Source of the DNA: Planctomycetota bacterium
GTDB taxonomy: Bacteria; Planctomycetota; Planctomycetia; Pirellulales; Pirellulaceae
Length of the DNA stretch: 64,000 nucleotides
Assembly: GCA_026692865.1 (NCBI GenBank)
Contig: JAPLNI010000059.1
Coordinates: forward strand, 62,001-126,000
Reading direction: 5' to 3'
The notes under the pieces are model-generated. The model made no database searches. It was not told the DNA's origin and worked only from the letters and a program-made list of their open reading frames with translations. Position 1 is the first letter of the stretch; every line of letters starts with the position of its first letter. This document shows positions 10,743 through 19,953 of the stretch, piece by piece. The position numbers were made by a program, and so were the translations under genes.

Positions 10743-11288
10743 CTATTTTGAGGAGGGTCCCATGTCTATGCTATTTGCAGTAGGGACTCGGGCCGAAGTC
10801 CCAATTGTCGAGCTTTGGTACAGATAATTAACTAAAATCGTCGTCCACATCAGTGCAGTGACAACGACTCCTAGGCATGCAGTCTGAACCCAGAACCGCG
10901 TTGTTGTTTTGTTCCAGGTTGAAGAAGTGTTTGTGGGAGTATCTCGGTCGAAGAATCTTTGACGAAGCTCAGCATCCTCAAAAAGTGCGGTCTGGCTTGC
11001 CTCAAGCATTCCATACTGTACTGAGAAGTCGAGAATTCCGTAAAGCATGTGTCGGCGGCCAACTGGGTCTATACCGAGAGCTTCGAAATGCCAAAGCTGG
11101 CTTCCAAAGGCTGAATCCGTTTCTTCTTCGAAATGGACACATCGCAAATTCTCGACTCGCGATTGCTGGTCACAGTATTCACGTTTTACCAAGCATCGAC
11201 GTGCTTGATCAGAAACAAGTTGCCAAGTTTGACGGGGGAATTGAATTGGGTCGATTTCCGGTTGCACGATCCGAGTCCCTAAGATCAT
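10743..11288 (-). CDS. hypothetical protein with one membrane segment
   Basis: A 181-residue frame of unknown function. The first 130 residues are polar and soluble-looking. One predicted transmembrane helix lies near residues 136-154 (ACLGVVVTALMWTTILVNYLY), followed by a short polar tail, so it looks tail-anchored. It converges on the SulP gene with only 48 nt between the stops. I recognise no family. Composition is protein-like and a frame of this length is unlikely by chance, but it could still be a lineage-specific gene. Confidence 0.5.
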   Translation of the reverse strand: MILGTRIVQPEIDPIQFPRQTWQLVSDQARRCLVKREYCDQQSRVENLRCVHFEEETDSAFGSQLWHFEALGIDPVGRRHMLYGILDFSVQYGMLEASQTALFEDAELRQRFFDRDTPTNTSSTWNKTTTRFWVQTACLGVVVTALMWTTILVNYLYQSSTIGTSARVPTANSIDMGPSSK

Positions 11289-11833
11289 TAATGGAGTTTA
11301 TTCTGCCTTAAGGCCGGCACCATAGTCGACCTGCTAAACATTCTATGTTGAAACCGTGAACTGGGTCACCACCGTAATCGGCAAGTTGGCGAATTTTTCT
11401 AAAAATTTTCGGAAATTAAGCTTCGGCTACCCGTAACTTAACAATAGGTTGATGGGTCAGCTCCAGGTTAATGGGTCAGCTCCGGCTGTTCAACGGGCCG
11501 AAGGAGAGAGGAATGATCCTAAACGCAAGCGTAAGCTTTTGTCGCTTTCAGGACGAAATGTGGCTATCGCGTACTGGTAGCTAGTGATTTGTCCAGTTGA
11601 AACGATGGGGTAGCTGAATTTATAAGAATGAAGATGTAGATGAAAAAAGTTGCAAAAGCAGATGTTTTCAGATGTTCCATAACGTCTGCTACGAGTACAA
11701 ACCCCGCTAATCATCTAGACGAAGCACGAGCCGCGTTGTTGGATGTCGCGCCGCAAGCGTGTGGTTAGTCTTTTGAACTCGGCTAACGCCAGAGGCTCAG
11801 TTTAAATCAATGGTTGAGTTCACTGAGTCGTCT
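11289..11833. other. 545-bp gene-free stretch with short repeats
   Basis: I see no convincing gene here. It holds a 19-bp tandem duplication (GGTTGATGGGTCAGCTCC type, 11446-11483) and a degenerate palindrome at 11651-11699 that matches, on the opposite strand, an element at 51728-51775. The HtrA gene ends at its right border inside a short direct repeat (ACTGAGTCGTCTT twice). Confidence 0.5.
11651..11699 (-). repeat. CGTAGCAGA-type palindromic repeat, copy 1
   Basis: Read on the minus strand, CTCGTAGCAGACGTTATGG and ACATCTGAA correspond to CTCGTAGCAGATGTCGTAAG and ACATCTGAA at 51731-51758. It is a degenerate copy with imperfect pairing. Confidence 0.45.
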
Positions 11834-13003
11834 TCACTGAGTCGTCTTTTCGAGCAGGTTGATTTTTAGTTCGAGTTCTTTTGTTTCACGAAGAATGGTG
11901 ACTGGTTGTGGTTGATCGATCGGGAGTTGCTCGACAATGCTCGCGAGGTCTGCTGGAGAGCGTACTACTTGATCGCCAAGTTTTACGATGACGTCACCTT
12001 TTTGAAGCCCCGACTTTTCGGCTGCTTGTCCATAACGCATTCGCACTACGATCACTCCTCCGCGAATCGGAAGATCCAGTTGGTCAGCGATCTCTTCTGG
12101 CAGCGGAGCAACTGTAATTCCCATAGTGGCCCTACGGACTTTTCCGAAGCTAGTGAGTTCGCTCGTTACCCACTGAACTCGATTCGAAGGAATCGCGAAG
12201 CCAACGCCTTGATACGAACCAGAGGAGCTCGCTATTGCAGTGTTGATTCCGACAAGCTGACCGTCCAAGTTAACAAGAGCGCCCCCGGAGTTCCCGGGAT
12301 TGATTGCAGCATCTGTTTGTAAGAGTTGCCCGTTGACTAGGCCCGGAAGACTGCGAGCTTTCCCGCTGATGATCCCGGCACTTACGGTTTGTTCAATCGC
12401 GAATGGGCTTCCGATCGCGAGCACCCAATCGCCAACGCTTAACCCGCTCGATTCGGCAACTTCAACAAAAGGCAATGGCTTGGTCGACTCGATGCGCAGC
12501 ACAGCCAAGTCGCTTGGAGCATCCGATCGAATATCGGTGGCTGGGAACTCGCGGCCATCGGGCAATCGAATCCGGACTCGCTTGGAATCGGCAACCACGT
12601 GATGGTTTGTCACGATCAGCCCGTCAGCACTGAGGATTACTCCCGAGCCGATGCTATAGTCTTTACCTGGTTCGCCCTCTAAAAATTCGAGCGTCTCGAT
12701 CTGCTCAAGTTTATCGTCTTTGCTCGGCTTCTTGGCAAAGACCATGACGACACACGGGAGAGCTCGTTCTGCTGCCGATCGGAAGGCTTTCGATAGTTCG
12801 CGAGCGCCGATGGACTGGGTTGATTGCTGGTCTTCTTGCTTTGTTTGATTTGTTGTAACCGGGGTTTTGTTTTCGGTTTTGTCGTCCTGAGGAAAAGCTT
12901 CTGCTGCAAACAGCACAGACAAAACGAACAGCCCACAACACAAGTGCTTTGGAGTAGGCGATTGAAAACGGATGAGTTCGTGGTTGTTACACATGAAATA
13001 CAA
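11834..13003 (-). CDS. HtrA/DegP-type serine protease with one PDZ domain
   Basis: A 389-residue periplasmic or membrane-anchored protease. A hydrophobic segment at about residues 21-37 serves as signal or anchor, followed by a low-complexity linker rich in Lys, Thr and Gln. The trypsin-like domain has the complete triad: His135 in VTNHHVV, Asp165 in APSDLAVL, and Ser239 in NPGNSGGAL. A single PDZ domain occupies about 295-380 (GGVIVVRMRYGQAAEKSGL). One PDZ makes it closer to DegS or short HtrA than to DegP. Its likely role is envelope protein quality control. The start is uncertain: Met1 or Met4 are both possible. Confidence 0.92.
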   Translation of the reverse strand: MYFMCNNHELIRFQSPTPKHLCCGLFVLSVLFAAEAFPQDDKTENKTPVTTNQTKQEDQQSTQSIGARELSKAFRSAAERALPCVVMVFAKKPSKDDKLEQIETLEFLEGEPGKDYSIGSGVILSADGLIVTNHHVVADSKRVRIRLPDGREFPATDIRSDAPSDLAVLRIESTKPLPFVEVAESSGLSVGDWVLAIGSPFAIEQTVSAGIISGKARSLPGLVNGQLLQTDAAINPGNSGGALVNLDGQLVGINTAIASSSGSYQGVGFAIPSNRVQWVTSELTSFGKVRRATMGITVAPLPEEIADQLDLPIRGGVIVVRMRYGQAAEKSGLQKGDVIVKLGDQVVRSPADLASIVEQLPIDQPQPVTILRETKELELKINLLEKTTQ

Positions 13004-13169
13004 ACAAAAGAGGCATGACCGTACAGCAAGACATCAAAGTTTTGTATAGTCTATCCAGAGTAGCTGAAATGTCATGTAGACAAAGTCACAAGAGAGCAAT
13101 TCGCACATTGCCAAAACAGTCTGAGAAGCCGTATTCGACTGAGCCGTTGTCAATTTAGCAAGAGGAAAC

Positions 13170-14453
13170 ATGTTTAATCCGGTAACCATCATCGAGCACA
13201 AGCGCGATGGGCTTTGCCTGTCGAAAGATGAGATCAAATTCTTTATATCGGAGTATGCTCGCGACGCGATTCCGAATTATCAAATGTCGGCTCTTGCAAT
13301 GGCGATCTATTTGAAAGGTATGTCACTCGAGGAGATTGCTGACTTAACCCTGGCGATGATCGAGACTGGGGAAAGATTAAAACGAGTCGGTGATTTTCCG
13401 CGAGTCGATAAACATTCGACCGGAGGGCTGGGTGACAAGGTGTCGTTGATCTTGGCTCCGCTTTTGGCTGTGTTGGATGTTCATGTGCCGATGATCAGCG
13501 GACGCGGATTGGGGATCACGGGTGGCACGCTCGATAAACTGGAAGCGATTCCGGGTTACCGAACCGACTTAAGCGAATCGGAGATCGAGAAGCAGCTCGC
13601 GGCTGTTGGATGTGTTATCACGGGGGCTTCCGAGCGAATTGTTCCAGCCGATAAGCGTCTTTACGCGTTACGTGATGTAACAGCAACAGTTCCTTCCATT
13701 CCGCTAATCACAGCCAGTATTCTTTCGAAGAAGACTGCCGAATCTTTGACCGCACTTGTTCTGGATGTGAAGTTCGGGAGCGGAGCCTTCATGCAAACCG
13801 AAGCGGACGCGCGGGCATTGGCGGCTTCGCTAGTCAACACTGGAAAACATCTAGGAGTGAAAACATCCGCGTTGTTAACGGATATGACTCAGCCACTGGG
13901 CAAGATGGTTGGCAACGCGAATGAAGTCATCGAATCGATTGAGACATTACGAGGACGAGGACCAGCGGACGTCCGCGAGTTGACGCTTGAGCTTTGTGCA
14001 AAGCTGCTCTTCGATGTTGGGCGATGCGGCACCATGCAACAAGCACGAATCATGCTCATTGATAAACTCGATTCGGGTGCCGCTTACGAAAGATTCGAAG
14101 CGATGGTGAGTGCTCAAGGAGGTCGACTGAATCAACTTCCTAAGCTTGCCCCCTCGTTTGATTATTGTGCGACTCAAGGAGGCATAGTCCAGTCCATGAA
14201 CGGACAACGGCTTGGCTATGCGGTTATCGCTTTGGGTGGTGGTCGCAAGGTGGTTGGTCAGGCGATCGATTTCGTTGTTGGGCTAGAGATGCTTTGTCGA
14301 GTCGGCGATAGTGTTGCTTCGGGGCAACCACTTGTTCGTGTCTACTACTCGGTTACCTCAGATCGTGCTTCCGCCGAAGAATGGATCGCGAAGGCATTTC
14401 AGATTGGTGACGAGAAACCAAAACCGGTTCCACTGTTTCAGGAGTTAAACTAA
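13170..14453 (+). CDS. deoA: pyrimidine-nucleoside/thymidine phosphorylase
   Basis: A 427-residue cytosolic enzyme of nucleoside salvage that splits thymidine or other pyrimidine nucleosides with phosphate. Signature stretches are KHSTGGLGDKVSL (phosphate-binding loop) and SGRGLGITGGTLDKLEAIPGY, with a C-terminal PYNP domain (IALGGGRKVVGQAID). Length fits the family (about 430-440). An AGAGGAAAC stretch just before the ATG can serve as ribosome-binding site. The cytidine deaminase gene starts 3 nt after its stop, so the two form a pyrimidine salvage operon. Sequence alone does not separate DeoA from Pdp specificity. Confidence 0.93.
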   Translation: MFNPVTIIEHKRDGLCLSKDEIKFFISEYARDAIPNYQMSALAMAIYLKGMSLEEIADLTLAMIETGERLKRVGDFPRVDKHSTGGLGDKVSLILAPLLAVLDVHVPMISGRGLGITGGTLDKLEAIPGYRTDLSESEIEKQLAAVGCVITGASERIVPADKRLYALRDVTATVPSIPLITASILSKKTAESLTALVLDVKFGSGAFMQTEADARALAASLVNTGKHLGVKTSALLTDMTQPLGKMVGNANEVIESIETLRGRGPADVRELTLELCAKLLFDVGRCGTMQQARIMLIDKLDSGAAYERFEAMVSAQGGRLNQLPKLAPSFDYCATQGGIVQSMNGQRLGYAVIALGGGRKVVGQAIDFVVGLEMLCRVGDSVASGQPLVRVYYSVTSDRASAEEWIAKAFQIGDEKPKPVPLFQELN

Positions 14454-14456
14454 CAG

Positions 14457-14885
14457 ATGTCTCAAGACGCTTTGCCTTCGGACGACATGTCGCCAGAGTT
14501 GCTCGAACGACTTTTTGAATCGGCTCGCGATGTTGCTTCAAGAGCATATGCACCCTATTCCAATTTCCACGTCGGTGCAGCGTTGCTTACGAAAGAAGGC
14601 CGCATAATTACCGGCTGCAATGTCGAGAACAGCTCCTACGGTGTAACGATTTGCGCGGAGCGAACGGCAGCGACTCGGGCAGTGGCGAGCGGGCTACGAG
14701 AATGGACTGCGATTGCAATTGTTTCTCCTACGGGCGTGAGTCCTTGCGGTGCCTGTAGGCAATTTTTAGCGGAATTCGCACCGCAGCTTTCGGTTTGGTT
14801 TGGGCACTTGGATCCGACTAAGCCAACAGTTGGGCCCGTTTCGATGGAACAGCTTCTACCCGCGGCAATGAAGTTTCCTTCGTGA
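14457..14885 (+). CDS. cdd: cytidine deaminase
   Basis: A 142-residue zinc hydrolase converting cytidine and deoxycytidine to uridine and deoxyuridine. The zinc site is complete: Cys-Ala-Glu in TICAERTA supplies a ligand and the catalytic Glu, and SPCGACRQ supplies the two other Cys ligands. APYSNFHVGAALL is the usual N-terminal substrate-binding stretch. This is the short tetrameric-type CDA. It is coupled to the preceding nucleoside phosphorylase with a 3-nt gap. Confidence 0.95.
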   Translation: MSQDALPSDDMSPELLERLFESARDVASRAYAPYSNFHVGAALLTKEGRIITGCNVENSSYGVTICAERTAATRAVASGLREWTAIAIVSPTGVSPCGACRQFLAEFAPQLSVWFGHLDPTKPTVGPVSMEQLLPAAMKFPS

Positions 14886-15016
14886 TGGCGGTCGAAAGCA
14901 CGGATTTCGCCTAAGAACTTCTTGCTTTTCCCCTTGACGCGCCCCGGGTACAGTAATAACAGTTGTTAGATACAGGTGGGATATTCAAGACTTCTTTCGA
15001 TTGAGGACTCCCAGGA

Positions 15017-15571
15017 ATGGCTTACCAGATTACGTCCAATCAAGATGATTCGAGCAAAGCGCTAGACCGTTTCTTCTCCGGTTTTGCGGAGTACATTTTT
15101 CATTCGCGGCTAGGTGTTGCGGATACCGAATTGGTCACTTACATCAGCGACCTGCTGATTCGATTTACGAAGATGGAATCGCTCCATCGCGTGAGGCATC
15201 TCAACGGGAAACCTGCGACGGAAGTCGTTGGAATGATGGCCGAAGGTCAGCAACGAATCGGGGTTGCCAAGCGAGAAGTGCATCGACACATCGGCGACTT
15301 CGCTCTGTTTTGGACAGGAGTATATCCAGAGTCCTTGCGTGAGCTGCAAGGTCCTGATCGCCGAGATCAGTTTCTGAACTACTGCGATCAAGGCAAACGA
15401 GCTTATGAGATCGCAAGCGAGATTCCTCCCGATTCGGAAGTGCTTACATCTTCCTCGCTGCTGAAACGACTAAGCGAGCAGTTTGACATGTGCGCATACG
15501 GGCTTCGTGAAGTACGCCGCCAATGGGAAACACCGGACAAGGATCAAGGCAACGGCCCAATATTGATCTAG
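15017..15571 (+). CDS. hypothetical protein, probably planctomycete-conserved
   Basis: A 184-residue soluble, mostly helical protein without signal peptide or membrane segment. Features are a charged, aromatic-rich body with ALFWTGVYPESLREL and a REVRRQWE near the C-terminus. I do not recognise a family. A TTGACG box at 14932-14937 with TAACAG 17 nt downstream could be its promoter, which would make it a separate unit from cdd. The ATG follows CTCCCAGGA, a plausible ribosome-binding site. Confidence 0.7.
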   Translation: MAYQITSNQDDSSKALDRFFSGFAEYIFHSRLGVADTELVTYISDLLIRFTKMESLHRVRHLNGKPATEVVGMMAEGQQRIGVAKREVHRHIGDFALFWTGVYPESLRELQGPDRRDQFLNYCDQGKRAYEIASEIPPDSEVLTSSSLLKRLSEQFDMCAYGLREVRRQWETPDKDQGNGPILI

Positions 15572-15572
15572 T

Positions 15573-15736
15573 TCTTTGGAGTGCGATGACTTGTCAACGC
15601 TTTCGGGGTAACGATCAAGCAAAAAGAAAAAGCAAGATGTCAAAAGAGAGGTTCGGTAAACATTAGACCAACGCGCCGATTCACTAGGCAACTCGCTAGC
15701 CCCAAAGCTCCGCCAAGCCGGAGCACTCCAAATTTG
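15573..15736 (-). repeat. composite palindromic repeat between two convergent genes
   Basis: The right part (15706-15732, GCTCCG/CGGAGC stem followed by CACTCCAAA) is a full copy of the stop-proximal repeat family and lies 8 nt after the TPR gene stop on the minus strand. The left part (about 15573-15650) is a diverged relative of the 171-bp unit found at 19739-20123, recognisable by TTGGAGTGC and GCTTTCGGGGTAACGAT. No gene is seen here. Confidence 0.6.
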
Positions 15737-15740
15737 GTTT

Positions 15741-16571
15741 CTAGTATCGCGGTTGAGTCGTTGGCGCTTGCGAAGTCATGTTGCCACCGGCAGGTGTTGT
15801 GGCGGGAGTTGCTATGCCAGCGCCAGCGCCTGTGGCGATGTTAGTTGGCGTTTGTGTCGCGGAGATGCCTTGATTGATTGTCTGTTGGATGGCTTGTTGG
15901 CTGTTGCGGATATCAATCGCTGCAACGCGTTGATAGACATCAGGTTGAAGCGAGTTAATCGATAAGCTTTGGGCGTAGTTTTGTCGAGCTTGAACCAGGT
16001 CGCCGGTGCTTTCGCGTAGTCGGCCTTTCGCAGCCCATGCACCTGCGTTGTTTGGTTCCATCGCGATCGCTTCGTCCAAATACTGTTCAGCCAATTTAGT
16101 TTGGCCATACTCTTGATTGAGCCTCGCCAACTCAATGCGTGCGTCGGCGAGAGTCGGGTTCTTTTGCGACCAATTTTTGAGCAACGTAAAAGCCTTATCG
16201 GACCGATTGCTTTCGGCCAACAAAACGGCAAGGCCTCGATAACACGCAGTGTGATTGGGTGAAATATCCAAGCATTGATTGTAAAGCGATTCGGCTTGCT
16301 CGATCATCTTTGGGTCCTTCTGCGAGACGCCCATTCGATGGTATGTGGACGCGAGGTTGTAGTAAGAATCCGGATTACCGGGATCCGTTTGCTTGGCGGT
16401 TTCGAATTGCTGAAGGGCTTCTGCGTATCGCCCTTGCTGATACAACTGAACCCCTAAGCTGTTCTTGCCCATTCCCGTCCAACGACAACCCGTCATGGCG
16501 GTACTTACCACAAGCAGAATCAACGCTCTGTAAGCGATCAATCGACAAGTCTTTGAAGCGATCATCAGCAC
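15741..16571 (-). CDS. TPR-repeat lipoprotein
   Basis: A 276-residue envelope lipoprotein. The N-terminus has a hydrophobic stretch and a lipobox (STAMTGC), so the mature protein should be lipidated. It then carries about five tetratricopeptide repeats (for example NSLGVQLYQQGRYAEALQQFETAKQ and PNNAGAWAAKGRLRESTGD). The last 45 residues are rich in Gln, Thr, Ala and Pro and probably disordered. TPRs imply protein-protein contacts; the partner is unknown. The start may be Met1 or Met3. It ends next to a palindromic repeat that probably terminates transcription. Confidence 0.82.
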   Translation of the reverse strand: MLMIASKTCRLIAYRALILLVVSTAMTGCRWTGMGKNSLGVQLYQQGRYAEALQQFETAKQTDPGNPDSYYNLASTYHRMGVSQKDPKMIEQAESLYNQCLDISPNHTACYRGLAVLLAESNRSDKAFTLLKNWSQKNPTLADARIELARLNQEYGQTKLAEQYLDEAIAMEPNNAGAWAAKGRLRESTGDLVQARQNYAQSLSINSLQPDVYQRVAAIDIRNSQQAIQQTINQGISATQTPTNIATGAGAGIATPATTPAGGNMTSQAPTTQPRY

Positions 16572-16779
16572 GTGCCTTCACCAAGTTTGACTTAGGTTCG
16601 TCATCGAAGCATATTGCGCGAGAAACTTGAGCCGAAGTCAGAAGAAATTCGAAAATCAATTCCTTCATAAGGATTTTTACGGTCTGAACACAATGGCAAT
16701 CTGGTTATGTTCTGCGATGAAGTCGAATAAAGATTACATCAACCCGTGCGAATCACAAGTTTGAACTCGGTGATTTGAT

Positions 16780-17142
16780 TTAGGCGTGTTGCTGCAATGT
16801 TCGTCGATCCCATAGAAGGAACCAGAACCCAAGGCTTCCAATGAGCCCGGCGATCGCAACCGGAAGAATGATGCGATGGGCGGCATGAGCCGATTCGGAA
16901 TCGATTGCGACCCCGAGCGACTTAAAGACAAGTTGTGATTGATCTGTAGAGATGCGATCTATGGAACTTGGCTTGGTGTCTAGCGGCCGTGAGTCTGCAG
17001 CGGCTTCCCAACCTTGCGAGGTTCGACGCCATTGCGATTGGCCGAGGGATACGGCGATTCCCTGAATCATAATCGCACTCCAAGTGAGGCTCATTGCCAA
17101 GGTCAGTATGAAGTTCCAATATTGTTTTTTGGGGGCTCGCAT
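16780..17142 (-). CDS. hypothetical membrane protein, two membrane segments
   Basis: A protein of about 120 residues (132 if the upstream ATG at 17178 is used) with two transmembrane helices, near residues 12-32 and 90-110 of the shorter form, flanking a polar extracytoplasmic loop of about 55 residues. No family is recognised. The short tail DRRTLQQHA would be cytoplasmic. It is on the same strand as the TPR lipoprotein gene, 209 nt upstream of it. Confidence 0.5.
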   Translation of the reverse strand: MRAPKKQYWNFILTLAMSLTWSAIMIQGIAVSLGQSQWRRTSQGWEAAADSRPLDTKPSSIDRISTDQSQLVFKSLGVAIDSESAHAAHRIILPVAIAGLIGSLGFWFLLWDRRTLQQHA

Positions 17143-17508
17143 CTGTTGAACCGTTCTCAAAGAAGACTTGGATCGCATCAGCGATTATTCAATGCAGACG
17201 CAATGCCAGACCTAAGGGCTCAGCTACAATGCACGAGACGTAAGTCCAGGTTGCCGCGAAGTTTATCGATTAGAAAGAACGCGACGAGTTCATCAAGAAC
17301 AAAAGAATTTGTTGCGAAAAGTCAACACTACAAGATGTAGAAACGCAACAGTTGCTTGAGACCACAGTTCCGAACGTCGACTATCTGGCCGTTTAGAAAA
17401 AACGCCTAGTGATGCGGACGGGACGATGGTCCCATCCTAGAGGGCTGGGGCAGAATGACTTTTTCTGCACTCTAGGCGAAGGACTTGCGAATCATACAAG
17501 CTCAAGAA
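17143..17508. other. gene-free stretch of about 330 bp
   Basis: I see no supported gene. A GACGGGACGATGGTCCCATCC block at about 17418-17438 is a weak palindrome resembling GGGACCCCCGTCCC at 33333-33346; both are near GGCTGGGGCA. They may be another dispersed intergenic element. Confidence 0.35.
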
Positions 17509-17766
17509 CTAGCTTGCGTCAGCTTTTGCTTCTTCTGCTTCGAGCTTTGCTTTTTCGAGTGCAATCCGTTTTGCGAGTGACGCTCGTCGACGATGTTCGG
17601 CAAGAATCTTTCGCTTGTGCGATAGAACGGTCTTTTGTGCCTCCAAGTAGGCCTCGAGCTTCGCTTGTAGCTCGGCGCGGCGATCAATCGAAAGCTTGAC
17701 GAGCGAGCTGATCGCCATCACGAAGGCGATTCCCCAAAGAATCCATTTCCAAGGTAGCTCGTCCAT
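17509..17766 (-). CDS. small membrane protein with coiled-coil tail
   Basis: An 85-residue protein. One transmembrane helix (about residues 7-24, WKWILWGIAFVMAISSLVKL) is followed by a continuous charged helix rich in Ala, Lys, Glu and Arg, likely a coiled coil in the cytoplasm. No family is recognised. It lies 41 nt downstream of parB on the same strand, so it may be co-transcribed with parAB. That position makes a role in anchoring or organising the segregation machinery conceivable, but this is only inference. Confidence 0.6.
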   Translation of the reverse strand: MDELPWKWILWGIAFVMAISSLVKLSIDRRAELQAKLEAYLEAQKTVLSHKRKILAEHRRRASLAKRIALEKAKLEAEEAKADAS

Positions 17767-17807
17767 AAATCACTTACCACTTCCAGGGATTGTCGATTTT
17801 GTAAGCA

Positions 17808-18854
17808 CTACGCACTTCTTGAAACCATGCGTTGCGTTGGGTCTAAGATCTCTCTTAGTCGTTCGAATTCGTCTGGGTTTGCGAAGTGGATGACGACGCG
17901 GCCTGATCCGCGTGCTCCTTGTCGAATCTCGACTTTCGTACCGAGTTGCTGCTTCAAGCCCTGTTCGAGTGCAAGGACATGATCGGACGTCGTTCGCTTC
18001 TTCGATTGCGTCGCAACGCCGATCGTTCCGCTTTCTTCCGCGTCTTCCTGAGCGACCTGTTCTCCAACGCGTCGTTCTATTTCTCGAACGCTCCAGCCTT
18101 CCGTTCGGCAGCGATTGGCAAAATCAACTTGCATCGATTCGGTGCTTAGCGTGAGGATCGCTCGTGCGTGACTTGCCGAGATCTTATCGGCTTGGACCAT
18201 GTCCAAAATTTGATCTGGCAGTTCGAGTAAACGCATCATATTGGTAACGGTTGTGCGATCGATTTTTAGCCGACCTGCAAGTTCCTCTTGAGTGCAACGA
18301 TGCTGAGTAATGTATCTTTTGAAGGACATCGCCTTCTCGATCGCGTTAAGGTCCTTGCGTTGCAAGTTCTCAATAATCGCAAGCTCAGCCACCAAGCGAT
18401 CATCGGCTTCGCGAACTTCGGCTCGGATCTTCGGAAGTCCCGCGTGGATGGTCGCTCGCAGACGTCGCTCGCCACTGATCAGTTGGTACCGGGAACCAAT
18501 CTTGCGAACTAGGATTGGCTGCAACTGCTGGTGACTCTTGATGCTTTCGGCTAGAGAGGCGATCTCTTCTTCGTTGAAGACGCGACGTGGCTGAAACGGG
18601 TTGGCGTCGATTGTCGTTACGTCTAGCTCCATGGATCCAACACCTGAAGCGGTTACCTCGAGCGTATCCGTTTGAACACGGAATGCGGCCGCGGACGATC
18701 GAGGTTGCGACGAAAGTGCATTAGCGTCAGTGCTAGCGAAAGACTGGCGATCCCGAGCGACGGCTGTTGATGGTGCTTCGTAGCCGCCGTCGTTTTCCAT
18801 CGGTGTTCCCAAGAGTGCGGCAAGTCCTTTTCCCAAACGGCGTTCTTTAGTCAC
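17808..18854 (-). CDS. parB: chromosome partitioning protein ParB
   Basis: A 348-residue DNA-binding CTPase that loads at parS and organises the origin region. The N-terminus starts with KERRLGKGLAALLG, the usual ParA-interacting stretch. The ParB/Srx nuclease-like domain follows (DVTTIDANPFQPRRVF, then LVRKIGSRYQLISGERRLRA with the GERR CTP-binding motif). A KorB-type helix-turn-helix comes next (TQEELAGRLKIDRTTVTNMMRL), and a C-terminal dimerisation domain ends the protein. I chose the GTG at 18854, which overlaps the end of parA by 8 nt and fits ParB homologues; an ATG at 18953 would add 33 unlikely residues read from within parA. Confidence 0.95.
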   Translation of the reverse strand: MTKERRLGKGLAALLGTPMENDGGYEAPSTAVARDRQSFASTDANALSSQPRSSAAAFRVQTDTLEVTASGVGSMELDVTTIDANPFQPRRVFNEEEIASLAESIKSHQQLQPILVRKIGSRYQLISGERRLRATIHAGLPKIRAEVREADDRLVAELAIIENLQRKDLNAIEKAMSFKRYITQHRCTQEELAGRLKIDRTTVTNMMRLLELPDQILDMVQADKISASHARAILTLSTESMQVDFANRCRTEGWSVREIERRVGEQVAQEDAEESGTIGVATQSKKRTTSDHVLALEQGLKQQLGTKVEIRQGARGSGRVVIHFANPDEFERLREILDPTQRMVSRSA

Positions 18855-19593
18855 GATCCAGTACCTCCATGCATAGTTCGATATAAGCTCGTGATCCTCG
18901 CGAGCGGGGGGCGTAGTCCAACACGCTTTGTCCGAAGCTGGGCGCCTCGGCAATAGCTACATCACGGGGGATCACCGTGTCAAATACAAAGTCACCAAAA
19001 AATTCGCGGACCTCGTTGTCCACTTCGTGAGTTAGCTCAAGAGAAATGTCGTACATCGTTAAGAGCACTCCTCCAATTTTTAACCGTCCTTCGGTCTGGT
19101 CAATGCATTGCTTGATCGCCTGAATCATCTGAGCGGCACCTTCCATCGCGAAGTACTCGCATTGAATCGGCATCAAAACTTCGCTGCTCGAGGCAAGAGC
19201 GGCTCGCGTCAGTTTCCCAAGCGACGGCGGACAATCAATTAAGACGGAATCAAAGCTGCTCGTCCCGGTCTCAATGTTTCGCTGAAGAATTTCGCTTTGA
19301 GCCACTTCGCCGTGCTCGAGCAGATTTACGTCTTGAAATGATCGGCATCCCGGCAACAAAAACAGGTCTCGGATGTCCGTTTCGAGAACGTGCGTGCTAA
19401 GCGATTCGGTTGAAAGAAGTGGATGTCGTGCACATGGCTTTCCACCTAAAGCTCCCGTCGCGTTGCATTGCGGGTCTAAGTCAATCACTAGCGTTCGCAA
19501 GCCTGCGCGGGCAAACCCGGCTGCAAGATTCACAGCCGTGGTTGTTTTTCCGACGCCCCCTTTTTGGTTGGCTATGCAAAGCGTGCGTGGCAA
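18847..19593 (-). CDS. parA: chromosome partitioning ATPase ParA/Soj
   Basis: A 248-residue deviant Walker-type ATPase that positions ParB-parS complexes. The P loop KGGVGKTTTAVNLA lies at residues about 11-24 with the signature lysine. VIDLDPQCNATGAL and LIDCPPSLGKLT are the Walker A' and B regions. Length fits the chromosomal Soj group, with no N-terminal plasmid-type helix-turn-helix. It is translationally coupled to parB (8-nt overlap). The 500 bp upstream contain a tandem repeat with parS-like palindromes. Confidence 0.96.
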   Translation of the reverse strand: MPRTLCIANQKGGVGKTTTAVNLAAGFARAGLRTLVIDLDPQCNATGALGGKPCARHPLLSTESLSTHVLETDIRDLFLLPGCRSFQDVNLLEHGEVAQSEILQRNIETGTSSFDSVLIDCPPSLGKLTRAALASSSEVLMPIQCEYFAMEGAAQMIQAIKQCIDQTEGRLKIGGVLLTMYDISLELTHEVDNEVREFFGDFVFDTVIPRDVAIAEAPSFGQSVLDYAPRSRGSRAYIELCMEVLDRD

Positions 19594-19782
19594 GTGGTGA
19601 AGTCCTTTTCTAAGTTCGCGATCCTGTCTGTGCAGTCGGTATACAGATTTTCCGCGATCATGAAAACATCAGCCCGAGATTCGTTCGCATTAACCGAGGA
19701 TTGAATTTTCGAAAAGTGGAATTCGATCTCGCGCCTGGATCGATACCCCGAAAGCTGTGACAAGGCACAGCAGTCCAAAAGG

Positions 19783-19796
19783 GTTTTTCGTGAAAC
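19783..19796. promoter_or_regulatory. parS-like palindrome (weak)
   Basis: GTTTTTCGTGAAAC in repeat unit 1 differs from the conserved parS core GTTTCACGTGAAAC at two positions. It lies about 190 nt upstream of parA. See the better copy in unit 2. Confidence 0.3.
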
Positions 19797-19953
19797 CTCT
19801 TTGGAGTGCTCCGACTTGGCGGAGCTTTTGGACTTATCTGTCGGGTTCCTATCGAAAAAGTCTCTGCTAACCAAGCGAGTCAGTTCTCACGGGAGGCTTT
19901 TTTCGTTACATCGATACCCCGAAAGCTGTGACAAGAAACAGCAGTCCAAAAGG

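Noticed and set aside
17808-18953. Longer ParB from ATG 18953
   Set aside because: The additional 33 residues come from parA sequence in another frame; the GTG at 18854 matches the family start.
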